From assembly GCF_003458715.1 (NCBI RefSeq), contig NZ_QRVI01000010.1:14425-78424 (forward strand): a DNA stretch of 64,000 nucleotides, written 5' to 3'. Source of the DNA: Eubacterium sp. AF22-8LB. GTDB taxonomy: Bacteria > Bacillota_I > Bacilli_A > Erysipelotrichales > Erysipelotrichaceae. Made by a program: the position numbers and the translations under genes. Below, piece after piece: positions 35,065 through 43,758 of this stretch. Below the pieces are notes generated by a model that ran no database searches, was not told the DNA's origin, and saw only the letters and a list, made by a program, of their open reading frames with translations. Within the stretch, counting starts at the first letter, position 1. Each line of letters begins with the position of its first letter.

Positions 35065-36947
35065 GCTATCTGCGCTCCTTTCTGCGGCTCTCTCTGCGGT
35101 AAACTGCTGACAGGGACGAACACGCCCTTTGCAATGTCCTCTGCACGAATGGCGGCTTTCTTGGCTTCGATTTCTGCTTTTTTTCTCCCCTTGATTTTGT
35201 CCTCGTATCGCTTCTGCGCTCCGCTGGCTTTCCGCTTCAAGTAGTTCTGATGAAGCCTGTCCTTGCGTTCCTCACGCTTGCGGATTTCCTCTAATTCTTC
35301 CGGGGTCAGCTCCACTTCTCCAAACGCCGGGGGAACGAATCGCCCAACAAAATTGAAGTAAATCTCGACCTCCTGTGTGGTCTGTATACTGCCTTTGCGG
35401 TCACGCTCATGCACAAGGATTTTCTCGATAAACTCGTTGAGCATGGCAATGGTCAGCTTGTCGAAGTTCTCGTACTTGTCAATCAGAGCGATAAAACGAT
35501 CAGCGTCCTTTTCGTGCTTCTCATAGCTCTTGACAGCCTTTTCCAGAGCAGAGATTTCGGCGGTAAGCTCGGACTGTTCCTTTTCGTATTGAGCGTCCAG
35601 AGTGGCGTATCTGCTGTCGGACAGCTTTCCTAAAATGTTGTCCTCATAGATTTTACAGAGCAGGACTTCCAGCTCGGACACTCTCTGCTTTGCGGTGGCA
35701 AGGCGTATCCGCTGTTTCTTAACCTCTGCTGTCTGCTGGCTGGACTGCGCTTCCTGCACCACACGGACAAACTCGGCTCGGTCATGCTTCGCATACTCGG
35801 CAATGGCTTTGAGCATTTCAGAGACAAGGGACAGTACCACATCTTCATTGATACGGTGCTGTGTCGTGCAGAGCTTTCCAACTGGGACTTTGCTGTATTG
35901 GGAACAGGTATATTGAGAAATACGCTTGCCGTTGTTGGTACGGTGGACATACATCTTGCCGCCGCAATCGGCACAATAAAGCAAGCCTGTGAGGGGAGCT
36001 GCTTCGCCCCAGCCGTCCGGGTAGCGTCTGACATTCCCACGGATTTTCTGCACAAGGTCAAAGGTCTGCTGGTCAATGATAGGCTCATGGGTATTCTCGA
36101 AAATTGTCCATTCGTCCTCCGGGACATAATGGCTTTTCTTGTCCTTGAAGTGCTTTCGGGTCTTGAAATTGATGGTGTGTCCCAGATATTCACGCTTTTC
36201 AAGAATGTTGCAGATGGTGGAAGAACCCCAGCCGTACACATCTTTGAAAGTCTTGTTTTTGTTCACGCCCTCGCCGTGTTGGGCAAGGTAAGCAGACGGA
36301 ATAAGCACCTTTTCCGATTTCAGTTTGCTGGCGATCTGATACGGACCGTAGCCCTCAATCGTCATGGCAAAGATGCGCTTGACCACCTCTGCGGCTTCGG
36401 GGTCAACCAACCATTGGTCTCTTGCTTCGTTCCAGAGATAGCCGTAAATAACCGTGCCTGTGAGGTGCTTGCCGGACTTGCCTTTGGACTGGAAAGTGGA
36501 ACGGATTTTACGGCTGGTGTCTCTGGCGTAATACTCGTTCATAATGTTGCGGAAAGGGGTAAAATCATCGTCACCTCTGGCGCTGTCCACGCCGTCATTG
36601 ATGGCGATGAGGCGAACGCCACGCTGACGCAGGATTTCCATAATCTGACCGACTTTCAGATAGTCACGACCCATGCGGCTCATGTCCTTGATACACAGAT
36701 ACTCCACATTCCCGGCTTCAACCTCTTTCATCATTGCCAAAAATCCGGGACGGTCAAAGCAAGTACCACTAATGCCATCGTCCGTGAAATGGACAATGTT
36801 TGTAAAGCCCTGCCGTGCGGCGAACTCCTCCAACATTGCTTTTTGATTGGATATGGAATTGCTCTCACGCTGCTGGTCATCATCTTTGCCAAAGTCATCA
36901 CGGCTCAGTCGCTCGTACAAAGCTGTGATTTTCTCGTTTTTTCTCAT
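35061..36947 (-). CDS. TnpX-like large serine recombinase
   Basis: This 628-aa protein begins MRKNEKITALYERLSRDD, with catalytic Ser15 in ALYERLS. The resolvase domain contains CIKDMSRMGRDYLKVGQ and YYARDTSRKIRS, then a recombinase domain (GTVIYGYLWNEARDQWLVDPE), a zinc ribbon (LLYCADCGGKMYVH...YTCSQY) and a long C-terminal coiled coil. It excises and integrates the IME. The ATG at 36947 has AGGAGCG upstream. Because of the insertion the frame is also open into virD4, so a VirD4-TnpX fusion of 1,020 aa is possible by read-through translation. Confidence 0.92.
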   Translation of the reverse strand: MRKNEKITALYERLSRDDFGKDDDQQRESNSISNQKAMLEEFAARQGFTNIVHFTDDGISGTCFDRPGFLAMMKEVEAGNVEYLCIKDMSRMGRDYLKVGQIMEILRQRGVRLIAINDGVDSARGDDDFTPFRNIMNEYYARDTSRKIRSTFQSKGKSGKHLTGTVIYGYLWNEARDQWLVDPEAAEVVKRIFAMTIEGYGPYQIASKLKSEKVLIPSAYLAQHGEGVNKNKTFKDVYGWGSSTICNILEKREYLGHTINFKTRKHFKDKKSHYVPEDEWTIFENTHEPIIDQQTFDLVQKIRGNVRRYPDGWGEAAPLTGLLYCADCGGKMYVHRTNNGKRISQYTCSQYSKVPVGKLCTTQHRINEDVVLSLVSEMLKAIAEYAKHDRAEFVRVVQEAQSSQQTAEVKKQRIRLATAKQRVSELEVLLCKIYEDNILGKLSDSRYATLDAQYEKEQSELTAEISALEKAVKSYEKHEKDADRFIALIDKYENFDKLTIAMLNEFIEKILVHERDRKGSIQTTQEVEIYFNFVGRFVPPAFGEVELTPEELEEIRKREERKDRLHQNYLKRKASGAQKRYEDKIKGRKKAEIEAKKAAIRAEDIAKGVFVPVSSLPQREPQKGAQIA

Positions 36948-37034
36948 AACTTGCGCTCCTTTCTTCGGTTTTAGGTTGTGTGTTCTAAGAGACTTCCCAA
37001 CCGCTTGATTAAGAAGTCTTTTAGAGCATACAAC

Positions 37035-38123
37035 ACCTGCTCCAAGCTTATAAATCTGATAATTCAGGATAGCTAAATCTCTATATGTGTAAGTAATAGC
37101 ACCATTTGTTTCGGCGGTATGTTCTGCTTGTAATTGTTTGAACAATCTATCTACATCTGACTCAAAATCATCATTCCCATCCTCTTTGGCTTGAGAATGT
37201 TGAAGTAGCATTAAAACTGTGTTAAAGCTAAATAGATTTTCATCATCTCTACACTCAGACATAATTAAATAAATCATAGCCATAAGCCATGTCATTTCTG
37301 CTTTAACGAAAAATTCATCTCCACCTGATTTATTTTTATCAGTTGTATTAGAAATAAGATTTTGTACAAAACTTTGAAAATCTTCAGGTCTTTTAAAATA
37401 TTCAAACGGATTATATCCCATTGATTTATCCATCTTTACAAGATTTAAATAACTAACATTATATCCATTTCTTTCAAAAGCTTTTCCACACTCTTCCGCA
37501 ACAGACCCTTTAGGATCAATGACAACATAGTTACAATACATTTGAAGAATGTTTGGCTTAACAAAATAACGTGTCTTACCAGTACCCGAACCACCGACAA
37601 CAAAGATGTTATCGTTGATTCCAGTATGCCAAGTATCCATATCTACTTTCACATTCTTACTTAGAATTATGTTCGCATCTTCATCTCGTTTTGCTTCAAT
37701 TTTATTCTCCAAAGCGTCATTTTTTGATGCTTCTTTGAAAATATCCCCTTTTCTTGAAGACCCATACTCTCGCCCTTCTTTAGTGTTTTTTTTAGATGCA
37801 TCATGATAAATGATACCAATAACAACCATTCCATTAAGTATTAATCCTAATATAAATCCGTAAACGGAAGGTCGATAATACTCTCTCACTTTATAACACA
37901 CACTTATTGCCTTAAAGACATTATCAACTGTATTACCACCCTGTGCCTGAAACACAGTAAATGCATTGTATACAGCTCCTGCTAAAAACATAATATAAAT
38001 AAAGACAATACCTAAAATAAAAATTTGAATTTTGTCCTTGTTCTTTTTAAGAAGAACATTTACGCTTTGACTACTTTTGGTGCTACTTGATTTTTTAGAT
38101 GAGTTCTTATTGCTTTTACTCAT
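37035..38123 (-). pseudogene. VirD4 coupling protein, N-terminal part
   Basis: This is the 5' 363 codons of the type IV coupling protein. Two membrane segments (about 30-55 and 90-108) are followed by DTWHTGINDNIFVVGGSGTGKTRYF, where Walker A is GGSGTGKT, and YVVIDPKGSVAEECG. The native reading stops being VirD4 at LNYQIYKLGAG, where the IME begins. The fragment then continues in frame into the recombinase. It keeps the membrane anchor and Walker A but lacks the rest of the motor. Confidence 0.88.
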
Positions 38124-38442
38124 CCCACTTATTCTCCTTTAAATTCATTGCATTAATGAATTCTTTGGCATCTTTCTCAATTTGATCAAAAGATTCTCCT
38201 GAAGTAGTTGACCGCTCAATAAGATAATTTGAAAATTCATTAATTATTTCTAACATGTCACATTTCATAGAATTGATAACATTGTTCTGCCTCAAAATAG
38301 CTAATCCAGCCTCTTCGATTACCTCTCCAGATGTATACTTACCATTCTTTTTATCCATAAAGCGAAACAACGCCTCATTACATCGTTGAATCTCTAAATC
38401 GTATTTATTATTAATGGCTTTAAGTTGTTCTATAGACTTCAT
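38116..38442 (-). CDS. Hypothetical transfer-operon protein
   Basis: This 108-aa helical protein begins MKSIEQLKAINNKYDLEIQR. The family is not recognised. Its end overlaps the virD4 start by 8 bp, and its start overlaps the 695-aa gene, so it is translated as part of that operon. There is no signal or membrane segment. Confidence 0.55.
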   Translation of the reverse strand: MKSIEQLKAINNKYDLEIQRCNEALFRFMDKKNGKYTSGEVIEEAGLAILRQNNVINSMKCDMLEIINEFSNYLIERSTTSGESFDQIEKDAKEFINAMNLKENKWDE

Positions 38443-40526
38443 ACTGTCCTATCCTCCCTGTGTTTAGTAGGTTTACGATTATCACGTGTTTTTCTATTTC
38501 TTTTATCATACAATTCTTGTCTTCTTTTCTTTGCATAATCCAATGATTTATCATTATTTGCAAAATGATTGATATAATGATCGAGTTGAGTTGTGTTTAA
38601 ACTATTAATAAATTCCATATCTGGAACAACGTCTTCATTTTCTTCAGGCACATAATCACTCACATGAGACATTGATAAAATCTTATCAACCATCACGTCA
38701 ATTTCATCAAGTGAATGACAACCTAACAAATCATTCACGACAGAGACATTTTCACTACGATTATTGTCATCAATACGATTTAAAATAGACTGAATAGAAT
38801 AATCCAATCCTTCTACCCCTTTTAGATTAGATGTATCCATCCACTCATCCATATTAATCACCTTAAATTGCATGCTGTTCACATTATTCATAAAATCATC
38901 TACTGATGTATTGGAATTAAACAAACTGTCACGGATACTGAATCCCATCAATTCCAACGCTTCTTTTAAATCATCATAAGACTTTACTTTCGGAATTAAA
39001 AAATCCAGACACTTCTTCATAGAAATCTCTGGTGGAACACTTTCTAAAATTGATTTATCAGGTACAACATCATCTACCTGTGTTTCAACATGTATATTAG
39101 CTTTATCAAATACTATATTCTGTAAATCGCCAAGATTTTCGGCGTCTGTATGTAAAACAGTGTCAACAATCTCCGCATTATCTGTCCTTTCATTCTCTTT
39201 AATAAAGGACTCAATACTTTCTAATGTAAATGGCACTCCATTCTCATCCATGACAGATGATAAATCAATTTCGTAATTGGAATCTGGAAGTGAAATTGTA
39301 AATTTCTTTCCCTTAGACTTATCTTCCCAATAGCTTTTAAATTCATCAATATTTTGCATATGCTCAACACTATCATATGTAGAATCAACCTCAAACAGTT
39401 GATTTTTGGTAAGTACTAAGAATTTTTCATCAACAGGAAGCTCGATTGTAGCTGTAATGCCATCTCCATTTGATTTTTCATTCCATGAAATATACTTATT
39501 AGGAATCTCTATAAATTGATTCCCATTTGTTTGTGGCATACGAAACCAAGATACATTATCGTCTGCTAAAGCAGGTATATCATTCACAAGTTGAACCTTT
39601 AGACTTTCATCTGCTGTAAACTGAAATACATTATTTAGATCATACTTATCATGGATATTAAAGCCAATTTGTTTCAAAACCTCTTTTAAATCATTATAAG
39701 TCGCAACTTTGGGAAGAAAATAATATAACATTTTTCTTACAACGTCTCTTGGCTCGTCAAATATTACTTCAGGCGTCCCTTCATCCATGAATGGATTCAC
39801 TGTTGCCCTATCTTTATAATCTTTCTCATTTTGTTGTGGATCCACTTGCTTTTGATCATAGCTATATTCAGGTTCACGGTCTTGAGTATATTCTTTGGAC
39901 TTGTTAAAGATTCGATTTACAATATTCATCAGTTTGGCATCCCTTAATCTTTGTGAAAGTGTGGGTTTATGAGATATGACCTCAAGTTCTCTTGTGATAA
40001 CTTCCCATTTAGCTAAATCTGTCGAACATATCGTAAGCATATATTCTGCACTATTAATAATTGGCATATCTGGATTCTCAGGATCCATCACAATCTTGTT
40101 GTCTTCATCTCGAATAGTAAATGCTGTTACAATCTTCTTTTCAAAATCAGTTAATGATTTACCGTTGGAAACAGCTTTTTTCACAAGCTCTTCCAAGTCA
40201 TCAGGTCTTCTCATTAAACAATAATCAATATTCATGTTGCGAGTCATTTGCTCAATAATTTCCTTATCCTGAGCTGTAACAGGTATACGTTCAATATCCG
40301 ATTTTTTCACATCATAAGCTATATGAGCAAAAGTAGATTCATGTTTAAATCTGTGTCCTTTGTTCCCTTTTAAATAATCTTTATAATGAGCTTCACCATA
40401 TTTAACATTTGCATATTTTACAGAAGTCAAAAAACGTCTTAACGCCCTAGCAATATTTTCTCCAGTATTAATGGCAATATGAAATACTGCTACACTTGCA
40501 TTTTTCGAAGATGATTCAGTGGACAT
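38439..40526 (-). CDS. Large transfer-operon protein (PcfB/DUF3801-like N-terminus, uncertain)
   Basis: This 695-aa protein has an N-terminal region (about 10-150: INTGENIARALRRFLTSVKY, AYDVKKSDIERIPVTAQDKE) resembling PcfB/DUF3801 proteins that precede VirD4 in Firmicute elements. The rest contains a duplicated motif: MLYYFLPKVATYNDLKEVLK (about 268) and CLDFLIPKVKSYDDLKEALE (about 500). That motif recalls modules in relaxase C-termini. No HUH or other catalytic motif is seen. It probably assists substrate docking at VirD4. Confidence 0.5.
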   Translation of the reverse strand: MSTESSSKNASVAVFHIAINTGENIARALRRFLTSVKYANVKYGEAHYKDYLKGNKGHRFKHESTFAHIAYDVKKSDIERIPVTAQDKEIIEQMTRNMNIDYCLMRRPDDLEELVKKAVSNGKSLTDFEKKIVTAFTIRDEDNKIVMDPENPDMPIINSAEYMLTICSTDLAKWEVITRELEVISHKPTLSQRLRDAKLMNIVNRIFNKSKEYTQDREPEYSYDQKQVDPQQNEKDYKDRATVNPFMDEGTPEVIFDEPRDVVRKMLYYFLPKVATYNDLKEVLKQIGFNIHDKYDLNNVFQFTADESLKVQLVNDIPALADDNVSWFRMPQTNGNQFIEIPNKYISWNEKSNGDGITATIELPVDEKFLVLTKNQLFEVDSTYDSVEHMQNIDEFKSYWEDKSKGKKFTISLPDSNYEIDLSSVMDENGVPFTLESIESFIKENERTDNAEIVDTVLHTDAENLGDLQNIVFDKANIHVETQVDDVVPDKSILESVPPEISMKKCLDFLIPKVKSYDDLKEALELMGFSIRDSLFNSNTSVDDFMNNVNSMQFKVINMDEWMDTSNLKGVEGLDYSIQSILNRIDDNNRSENVSVVNDLLGCHSLDEIDVMVDKILSMSHVSDYVPEENEDVVPDMEFINSLNTTQLDHYINHFANNDKSLDYAKKRRQELYDKRNRKTRDNRKPTKHREDRTV

Positions 40527-40785
40527 TACTCTTATCCTCCTTCTTTAACATCTCTTTAAAGCGCTTTACATCTACTATGTGAAGAGCCATTAACAACCCT
40601 GCAATCACCAGAAGGCTGATTCCATTAGAAACAACTAAAGCTGTTAATAAATTTACCCAATAATAATGAATCAAGGGAGTTAAACGAGTCAAAAAGCAAA
40701 CAGCTAAGATTACGAAAATCACAATTGCAGCCTTTAACTTAGCGGATTTCAGTTCGATTGTATAATAATCTTTTTTTACAGCCAT
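40516..40785 (-). CDS. Small membrane protein
   Basis: This 89-aa protein begins MAVKKDYYTIELKSAKLKAA and has two membrane helices (AAIVIFVILAVCFLTRL; LVVSNGISLLVIAGLLMALHIV) and a basic tail. It overlaps the 695-aa gene by 11 bp. It is probably a small inner-membrane component of the transfer module. The family is not recognised. Confidence 0.6.
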   Translation of the reverse strand: MAVKKDYYTIELKSAKLKAAIVIFVILAVCFLTRLTPLIHYYWVNLLTALVVSNGISLLVIAGLLMALHIVDVKRFKEMLKKEDKSNVH

Positions 40786-40787
40786 AA

Positions 40788-41129
40788 TTATTCACCAAAC
40801 GGATTAAAAATATCATCATCCATCACATCCTGATGGATATTTTGCTCAATAATATCGGTGGCAGCACTGCCATCTAAGGACTCCGTTTTCTTTTTTCTTC
40901 TTTTCTTCGTAACTGTATTTAACGTTGCACTTAAACATTCCCATTCGGATACTTCTTTACCAAGCTTCTCAAAAGAAGCCATTAATTTCTTTTCAGCAGA
41001 TAAAACTTTATTCAAGTTAGAGTCTACAGCTTCCAGCTCGTTTTGCAATTCTGATTTTCTTTTTGTCAAAGCATCCTTTTCTTTATAAAGATTTTTCAAA
41101 ATCTCATTCTGCATTCTGTCAAAATCCAT
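40788..41129 (-). CDS. Coiled-coil protein with an in-frame A-palindrome
   Basis: This 113-aa protein begins MDFDRMQNEILKNLYKEKDA. A long coiled coil (RKSELQNELEAVDSNLNKVL) is followed by a basic patch KKRRKKKTE and an acidic tail. The variant palindrome A10 (40857-40874) encodes DGSAAT in the linker. The ATG at 41129 has AGGAGG upstream. A longer frame to 41294 would cross the HU terminator and is rejected. The role is unknown. Confidence 0.6.
   Translation of the reverse strand: MDFDRMQNEILKNLYKEKDALTKRKSELQNELEAVDSNLNKVLSAEKKLMASFEKLGKEVSEWECLSATLNTVTKKRRKKKTESLDGSAATDIIEQNIHQDVMDDDIFNPFGE
40857..40874. repeat. Palindrome A10 (variant, inside a coding region)
   Basis: GGTGGCAGCACTGCCATC has one core change (T to C). 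It is read in frame as DGSAAT. Confidence 0.8.
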
Positions 41130-41153
41130 TTGTATTTCCTCCTTGTCATAACG

Positions 41154-41184
41154 CATAAAAAAAGTCCTGTCAGGGTACAGGACT
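41154..41184 (-). terminator. Terminator of the HU gene
   Basis: The stem GTCCTGT/ACAGGAC has a minus-strand tail of seven Ts, about 120 bp after the HU stop. A second hairpin, aggtgaaa/tttcacct (41190-41221), precedes it. Confidence 0.75.
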
Positions 41185-41302
41185 AATAAGGTGAAACATA
41201 CATATTTATAAATTTCACCTGAACTATCTGGACTTACATCATGTGAAAAAAGCCATAAGGGCATGATTGCCAGAATAATTTGATAACCAATCATATAAAT
41301 AT

Positions 41303-41581
41303 CTACTTATTAACTAAGTCTTTTAAAGATTTAGAAGATGTAAATTTCACATACTTAGAAGCAGGAATACAAATTCTTTCCATTGTCATAGGGTTGATTC
41401 CCATACGTTCTTTACGTTCATTAACTACAAACTTACCAAATCCTGCAATTTCTAAAGTATCACCTTCCGATAGTGTTTCTATCATCTTTTCAAACACGCA
41501 AGATACGATCTTATCTATATCTTTTTTTGAAATGGTATCAAATTGTTCACTTACTTCTTGAATTAAAGCTGTCTTGTTCAT
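41303..41581 (-). CDS. HU-family DNA-binding protein
   Basis: This 92-aa histone-like protein begins MNKTALIQEVSEQFDTISKK. GDTLEIAGFGKFVVNERKERMGINPMT is the HU saddle and arm (consensus GRNPQTG), and the C-terminus is VKFTSSKSLKDLV. It bends and compacts DNA and may assist recombination or promoter architecture on the ICE. AGGGGGTG precedes the ATG. The gene lies downstream of the guide arrays. Confidence 0.93.
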   Translation of the reverse strand: MNKTALIQEVSEQFDTISKKDIDKIVSCVFEKMIETLSEGDTLEIAGFGKFVVNERKERMGINPMTMERICIPASKYVKFTSSKSLKDLVNK

Positions 41582-41658
41582 CTTTGCCCACCCCCTTTTC
41601 TTTTATTAACATCTATAATGTAAAATATTTATCTAAAAAATACAAATTCTATGTAAAT

Positions 41659-41790
41659 GCTAACTACACATTAAATTGACATAGCTGACCTTCACTACCA
41701 TCTGGTGATGTGTTGGTATACAACTGATTGTACCTGCACCTAAGCAAATCATTGCCTTCACTACCATAAGAAAACATGCTGATATTCAAC
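41659..41790 (-). CRISPR. CRISPR-like array 2 (two 36-bp repeats, two 30-bp spacers)
   Basis: Read on the minus strand, the repeat at 41790-41755 is followed by spacer 41754-41725, the repeat at 41724-41689 and spacer 41688-41659. The repeats share GTTG at the 5' end and an invariant 13-nt 3' handle ATGGTAGTGAAGG, with the middle varying. The spacers are exactly 30 nt. Spacer 41725-41754 matches 29 of 30 bases at 47378-47407 in the major pilin gene. The array is preceded by scaffold copy a and followed by the HU gene. No adaptation genes are visible. Confidence 0.85.
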
Positions 41791-41912
41791 ATCAAATCAA
41801 TGGCATTACAGACTACTATAAAATTTTAACCTTACCACGAATGGCAAAGGTGTGGTTTTAGTTCATCTGTACTTTCGGCATTTCTGCCAAGGTCCGTGAA
41901 TCGACCTTATAT
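41791..41912 (-). ncRNA. Guide scaffold RNA, copy a
   Basis: About 120 nt are homologous to copies at 42197-42308 and 56310-56423. On the minus strand it starts AAGGTC and forms AAGGTC/GACCTT, then a small hairpin GGCA-GAAA-TGCC, then CCAC/GTGG around CACCTTTG. It ends GTCTGTAATGCCATTG, directly before the first repeat of array 2. The small hairpin covaries between copies. It probably acts like a fused tracrRNA. Confidence 0.75.
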
Positions 41913-41957
41913 ATTAAGCTTATCATTCAAGCCAACTAATAGTTGTCTTATTAAAAC

Positions 41958-42196
41958 ACATCATGATTCATTACTTGCAATACACGCCCTTCACTACCAT
42001 GTGAAATCGTGCTGTACTGCAACAAAGAATGCTATACTTTATTTTCCCTTCACCCTTCACTACCATGTGAATACACGCTGATGTACAACTAGCTTTCTTA
42101 TTTGAAGTTTCTGTATTATCCTTCACTACCATGTGAAAACACGCTGATGTACAACCAAGTACGAATTCAATCAAGCACCAAAACCCCTTCACTACG
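41958..42196 (-). CRISPR. CRISPR-like array 1 (three full repeats plus one truncated, four spacers)
   Basis: On the minus strand, scaffold b ends in a truncated repeat (CATGCGTAGTGAAGG). Then come spacer 42184-42156 (29 nt), repeat 42155-42120, spacer 42119-42090, repeat 42089-42054, spacer 42053-42024, repeat 42023-41988 and spacer 41987-41958. Full repeats are 36 nt with the 3' handle ATGGTAGTGAAGG. I found no match for these four spacers elsewhere in the window. Their targets are presumably other loci. Confidence 0.88.
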
Positions 42197-42308
42197 CATG
42201 GCATTACAGACTACTATAAAATGTTAACCTTGCCACGAATGACAAAGGTGTGGTTTTAGTTCATCTGTACTTTCGATATTGCTATCAAGGTCCGTGAACC
42301 GACCTTAT
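42197..42308 (-). ncRNA. Guide scaffold RNA, copy b
   Basis: It follows the TnpB-like gene by about 40 bp in the same direction and leads into array 1. It has the same architecture as copy a, but the small hairpin is GATA-GCAA-TATC instead of GGCA-GAAA-TGCC: both sides of the stem have changed together. This is direct evidence for RNA structure. Confidence 0.8.
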
Positions 42309-42314
42309 ATAAAA

Positions 42315-42333
42315 GTTAAGGCAATCTGCCTTA
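42315..42333. repeat. Palindrome B1
   Basis: TTAAGGCAATCTGCCTTAA lies between the TnpB-like gene's stop and scaffold b. Confidence 0.9.
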
Positions 42334-42347
42334 ATTTATATATTTAA

Positions 42348-43718
42348 CTAAAACTGGCTAATGAGTGTAGCCATATCTTCTAAATTCTTTTTGCTAATGT
42401 TTTTTTCTTCGAGCACAGGATTTAATTTAGAATAACTAATCTCATTAATGGATACGCCATGATATGAAAGTTTTCTTTCAATCACAGACTTTAACATGGA
42501 TGGACTGGCAGCCTGAATCTTTCTACCTAAATTTCTTTGAAGAAATTTAAAGTCCATTTTATTACAATTAAATACATCACCAGATGCAATGACTACATTT
42601 GCAAGGATTTCCTGCAATAATTTCTTTTCCTCACATTCCTTTCGGAAAATCTCGTAAAGTTCAGCACGATATTTTTTATAAGCGTTTGAAAAATGCCATC
42701 CTTTGATTTCACTTTTTTCTTTGCTGGTTCCATCTTCATTGTAGTTGTCTGGATTTGTTGCACGTCTGGATGTATCCATCTTCTGCGACAATTCAGTTTT
42801 CTTATCCTCATGATTTTTGATTTCTAAATGATATGTTTTAACACCATCTTCTGTCGAAACCGTAAGACTTGTACTTGTAAAGTACAAACCAACATTACCT
42901 TTTCCAAGCTGCCTTTTCAATTCACCTGTCTGTTTATTAAATTTATCAGGCACATGTCCTTTCAACGTGAGCTGGATATAATACTTCCATTTCCCTTTGA
43001 TCTTTTCACGTTTTACAGCACAGTAGCAGATTTCCGATTGCAACGCCTTCCATTCATACAACGTGCATTTAGCAAGGTCGATTGAAAATTCAAGGCCTTG
43101 CCATTTAACCAATCCAGCTTTCTTTTCATCATCTAAGATGAATCGAATTCCTGTTGTGTTCTGACTCCCACAAAGACTTTTCAAAGTATCTTTTCTTTTA
43201 TAATGCACACAAGGGTTTACTTTGTCTTCATCACTTCTGTACTGGTCTTTGATAAGTTCTTCTTCCATCTTCTCAAAAGCTCTGAAACAACGTACTGCCA
43301 GATTATTACAAATCTGAGAATTCAGGTTTTTCTTATAATATCCTCGGTATTTCTTCATATCCATTCCAAATCCGAACTCAGACCAATTAAACATCTTCTT
43401 GATGTTGTAAATAATATCATATTGTTCTTTTCTTTGCTTTTTAAAATCCTGAATCATCTTTTTTGTTTCTTTTGAAATATCAGACGCATTATTTAGAGAC
43501 TTAATCTGGTATGTAAAATCCTTTATCAAGCTCTGGGCATTCCGATAATCCTTGCGTTTTGTCATTTCAAAATATTTCTTTTTTTCAAAATTCAAAAATT
43601 TATTATACAATTGCTCACCCAATCTAAAGCGTTTCTCTAAAATGTGTTCTTGATATAACTCTGTTTTCAGGGGCAATGTAAGTATATATCGCCCAGATGT
43701 ATTTTCTGCATTGCTCAT
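42348..43718 (-). CDS. Nuclease-dead TnpB/Cas12-like protein (RNA-guided DNA-binding candidate)
   Basis: This 456-aa protein belongs to the TnpB/Cas12f-like group, recognisable by SRRATNPDNYNEDGTSKEK and WHFSNAYKKYRAELYEIFRK (about 317-360). The RuvC-I position reads GNVGLYFTSTSL (about 274-285), where active enzymes have G-x-D-x-G, so the Asp is absent. The RuvC-II region reads NCNKMDFKFLQ (about 384-394) where relatives carry a Glu. The C-terminus stops at about 456 with no CxxC zinc finger and no RuvC-III Asp. DNA cleavage is therefore unlikely. It directly precedes guide scaffolds and CRISPR-like arrays, which suggests RNA-guided binding, as in TldR-type repressors. Confidence 0.8.
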   Translation of the reverse strand: MSNAENTSGRYILTLPLKTELYQEHILEKRFRLGEQLYNKFLNFEKKKYFEMTKRKDYRNAQSLIKDFTYQIKSLNNASDISKETKKMIQDFKKQRKEQYDIIYNIKKMFNWSEFGFGMDMKKYRGYYKKNLNSQICNNLAVRCFRAFEKMEEELIKDQYRSDEDKVNPCVHYKRKDTLKSLCGSQNTTGIRFILDDEKKAGLVKWQGLEFSIDLAKCTLYEWKALQSEICYCAVKREKIKGKWKYYIQLTLKGHVPDKFNKQTGELKRQLGKGNVGLYFTSTSLTVSTEDGVKTYHLEIKNHEDKKTELSQKMDTSRRATNPDNYNEDGTSKEKSEIKGWHFSNAYKKYRAELYEIFRKECEEKKLLQEILANVVIASGDVFNCNKMDFKFLQRNLGRKIQAASPSMLKSVIERKLSYHGVSINEISYSKLNPVLEEKNISKKNLEDMATLISQF

Positions 43719-43758
43719 AATATAAATCCTCCTTTTTTTATTGAAAAAACAGTCAATC

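Larger units (their letters stand above)
29168..37037 (-). mobile_element. Tn4451-like integrative mobilizable element inserted in virD4
   Basis: A GC-rich block of about 7.87 kb sits inside an AT-rich ICE. GGT (ACC on the plus strand, 29167-29169 and 37035-37037) is shared by both junctions, which fits serine-recombinase crossover at GG. The gene content is a TnpX-like recombinase, TnpV, TnpW, a MobA relaxase, an accessory protein, a primase-helicase, an oriT and lnu(C). The insertion is at the conserved GAGKT codons of the host element's coupling protein, in the same orientation, fusing the virD4 head in frame to the recombinase ORF. Confidence 0.85.

Noticed and set aside
35630..36974. Long open frames opposite or out of frame with the TnpX-like recombinase
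   Set aside because: The high GC content of this element produces long shadow frames. The recombinase frame has catalytic motifs and an RBS.
38439..40526. Relaxase of the large ICE
   Set aside because: The duplicated motif recalls relaxase C-termini, but no HUH, catalytic Tyr or metal motif could be found. The ICE relaxase is probably outside the window.
41896..42204. Short ORFs over the guide arrays, including a repetitive frame with HMVVKG repeats
   Set aside because: The periodicity is fully explained by the 36-bp repeats. Residues repeat because the DNA repeats, and there is no RBS.
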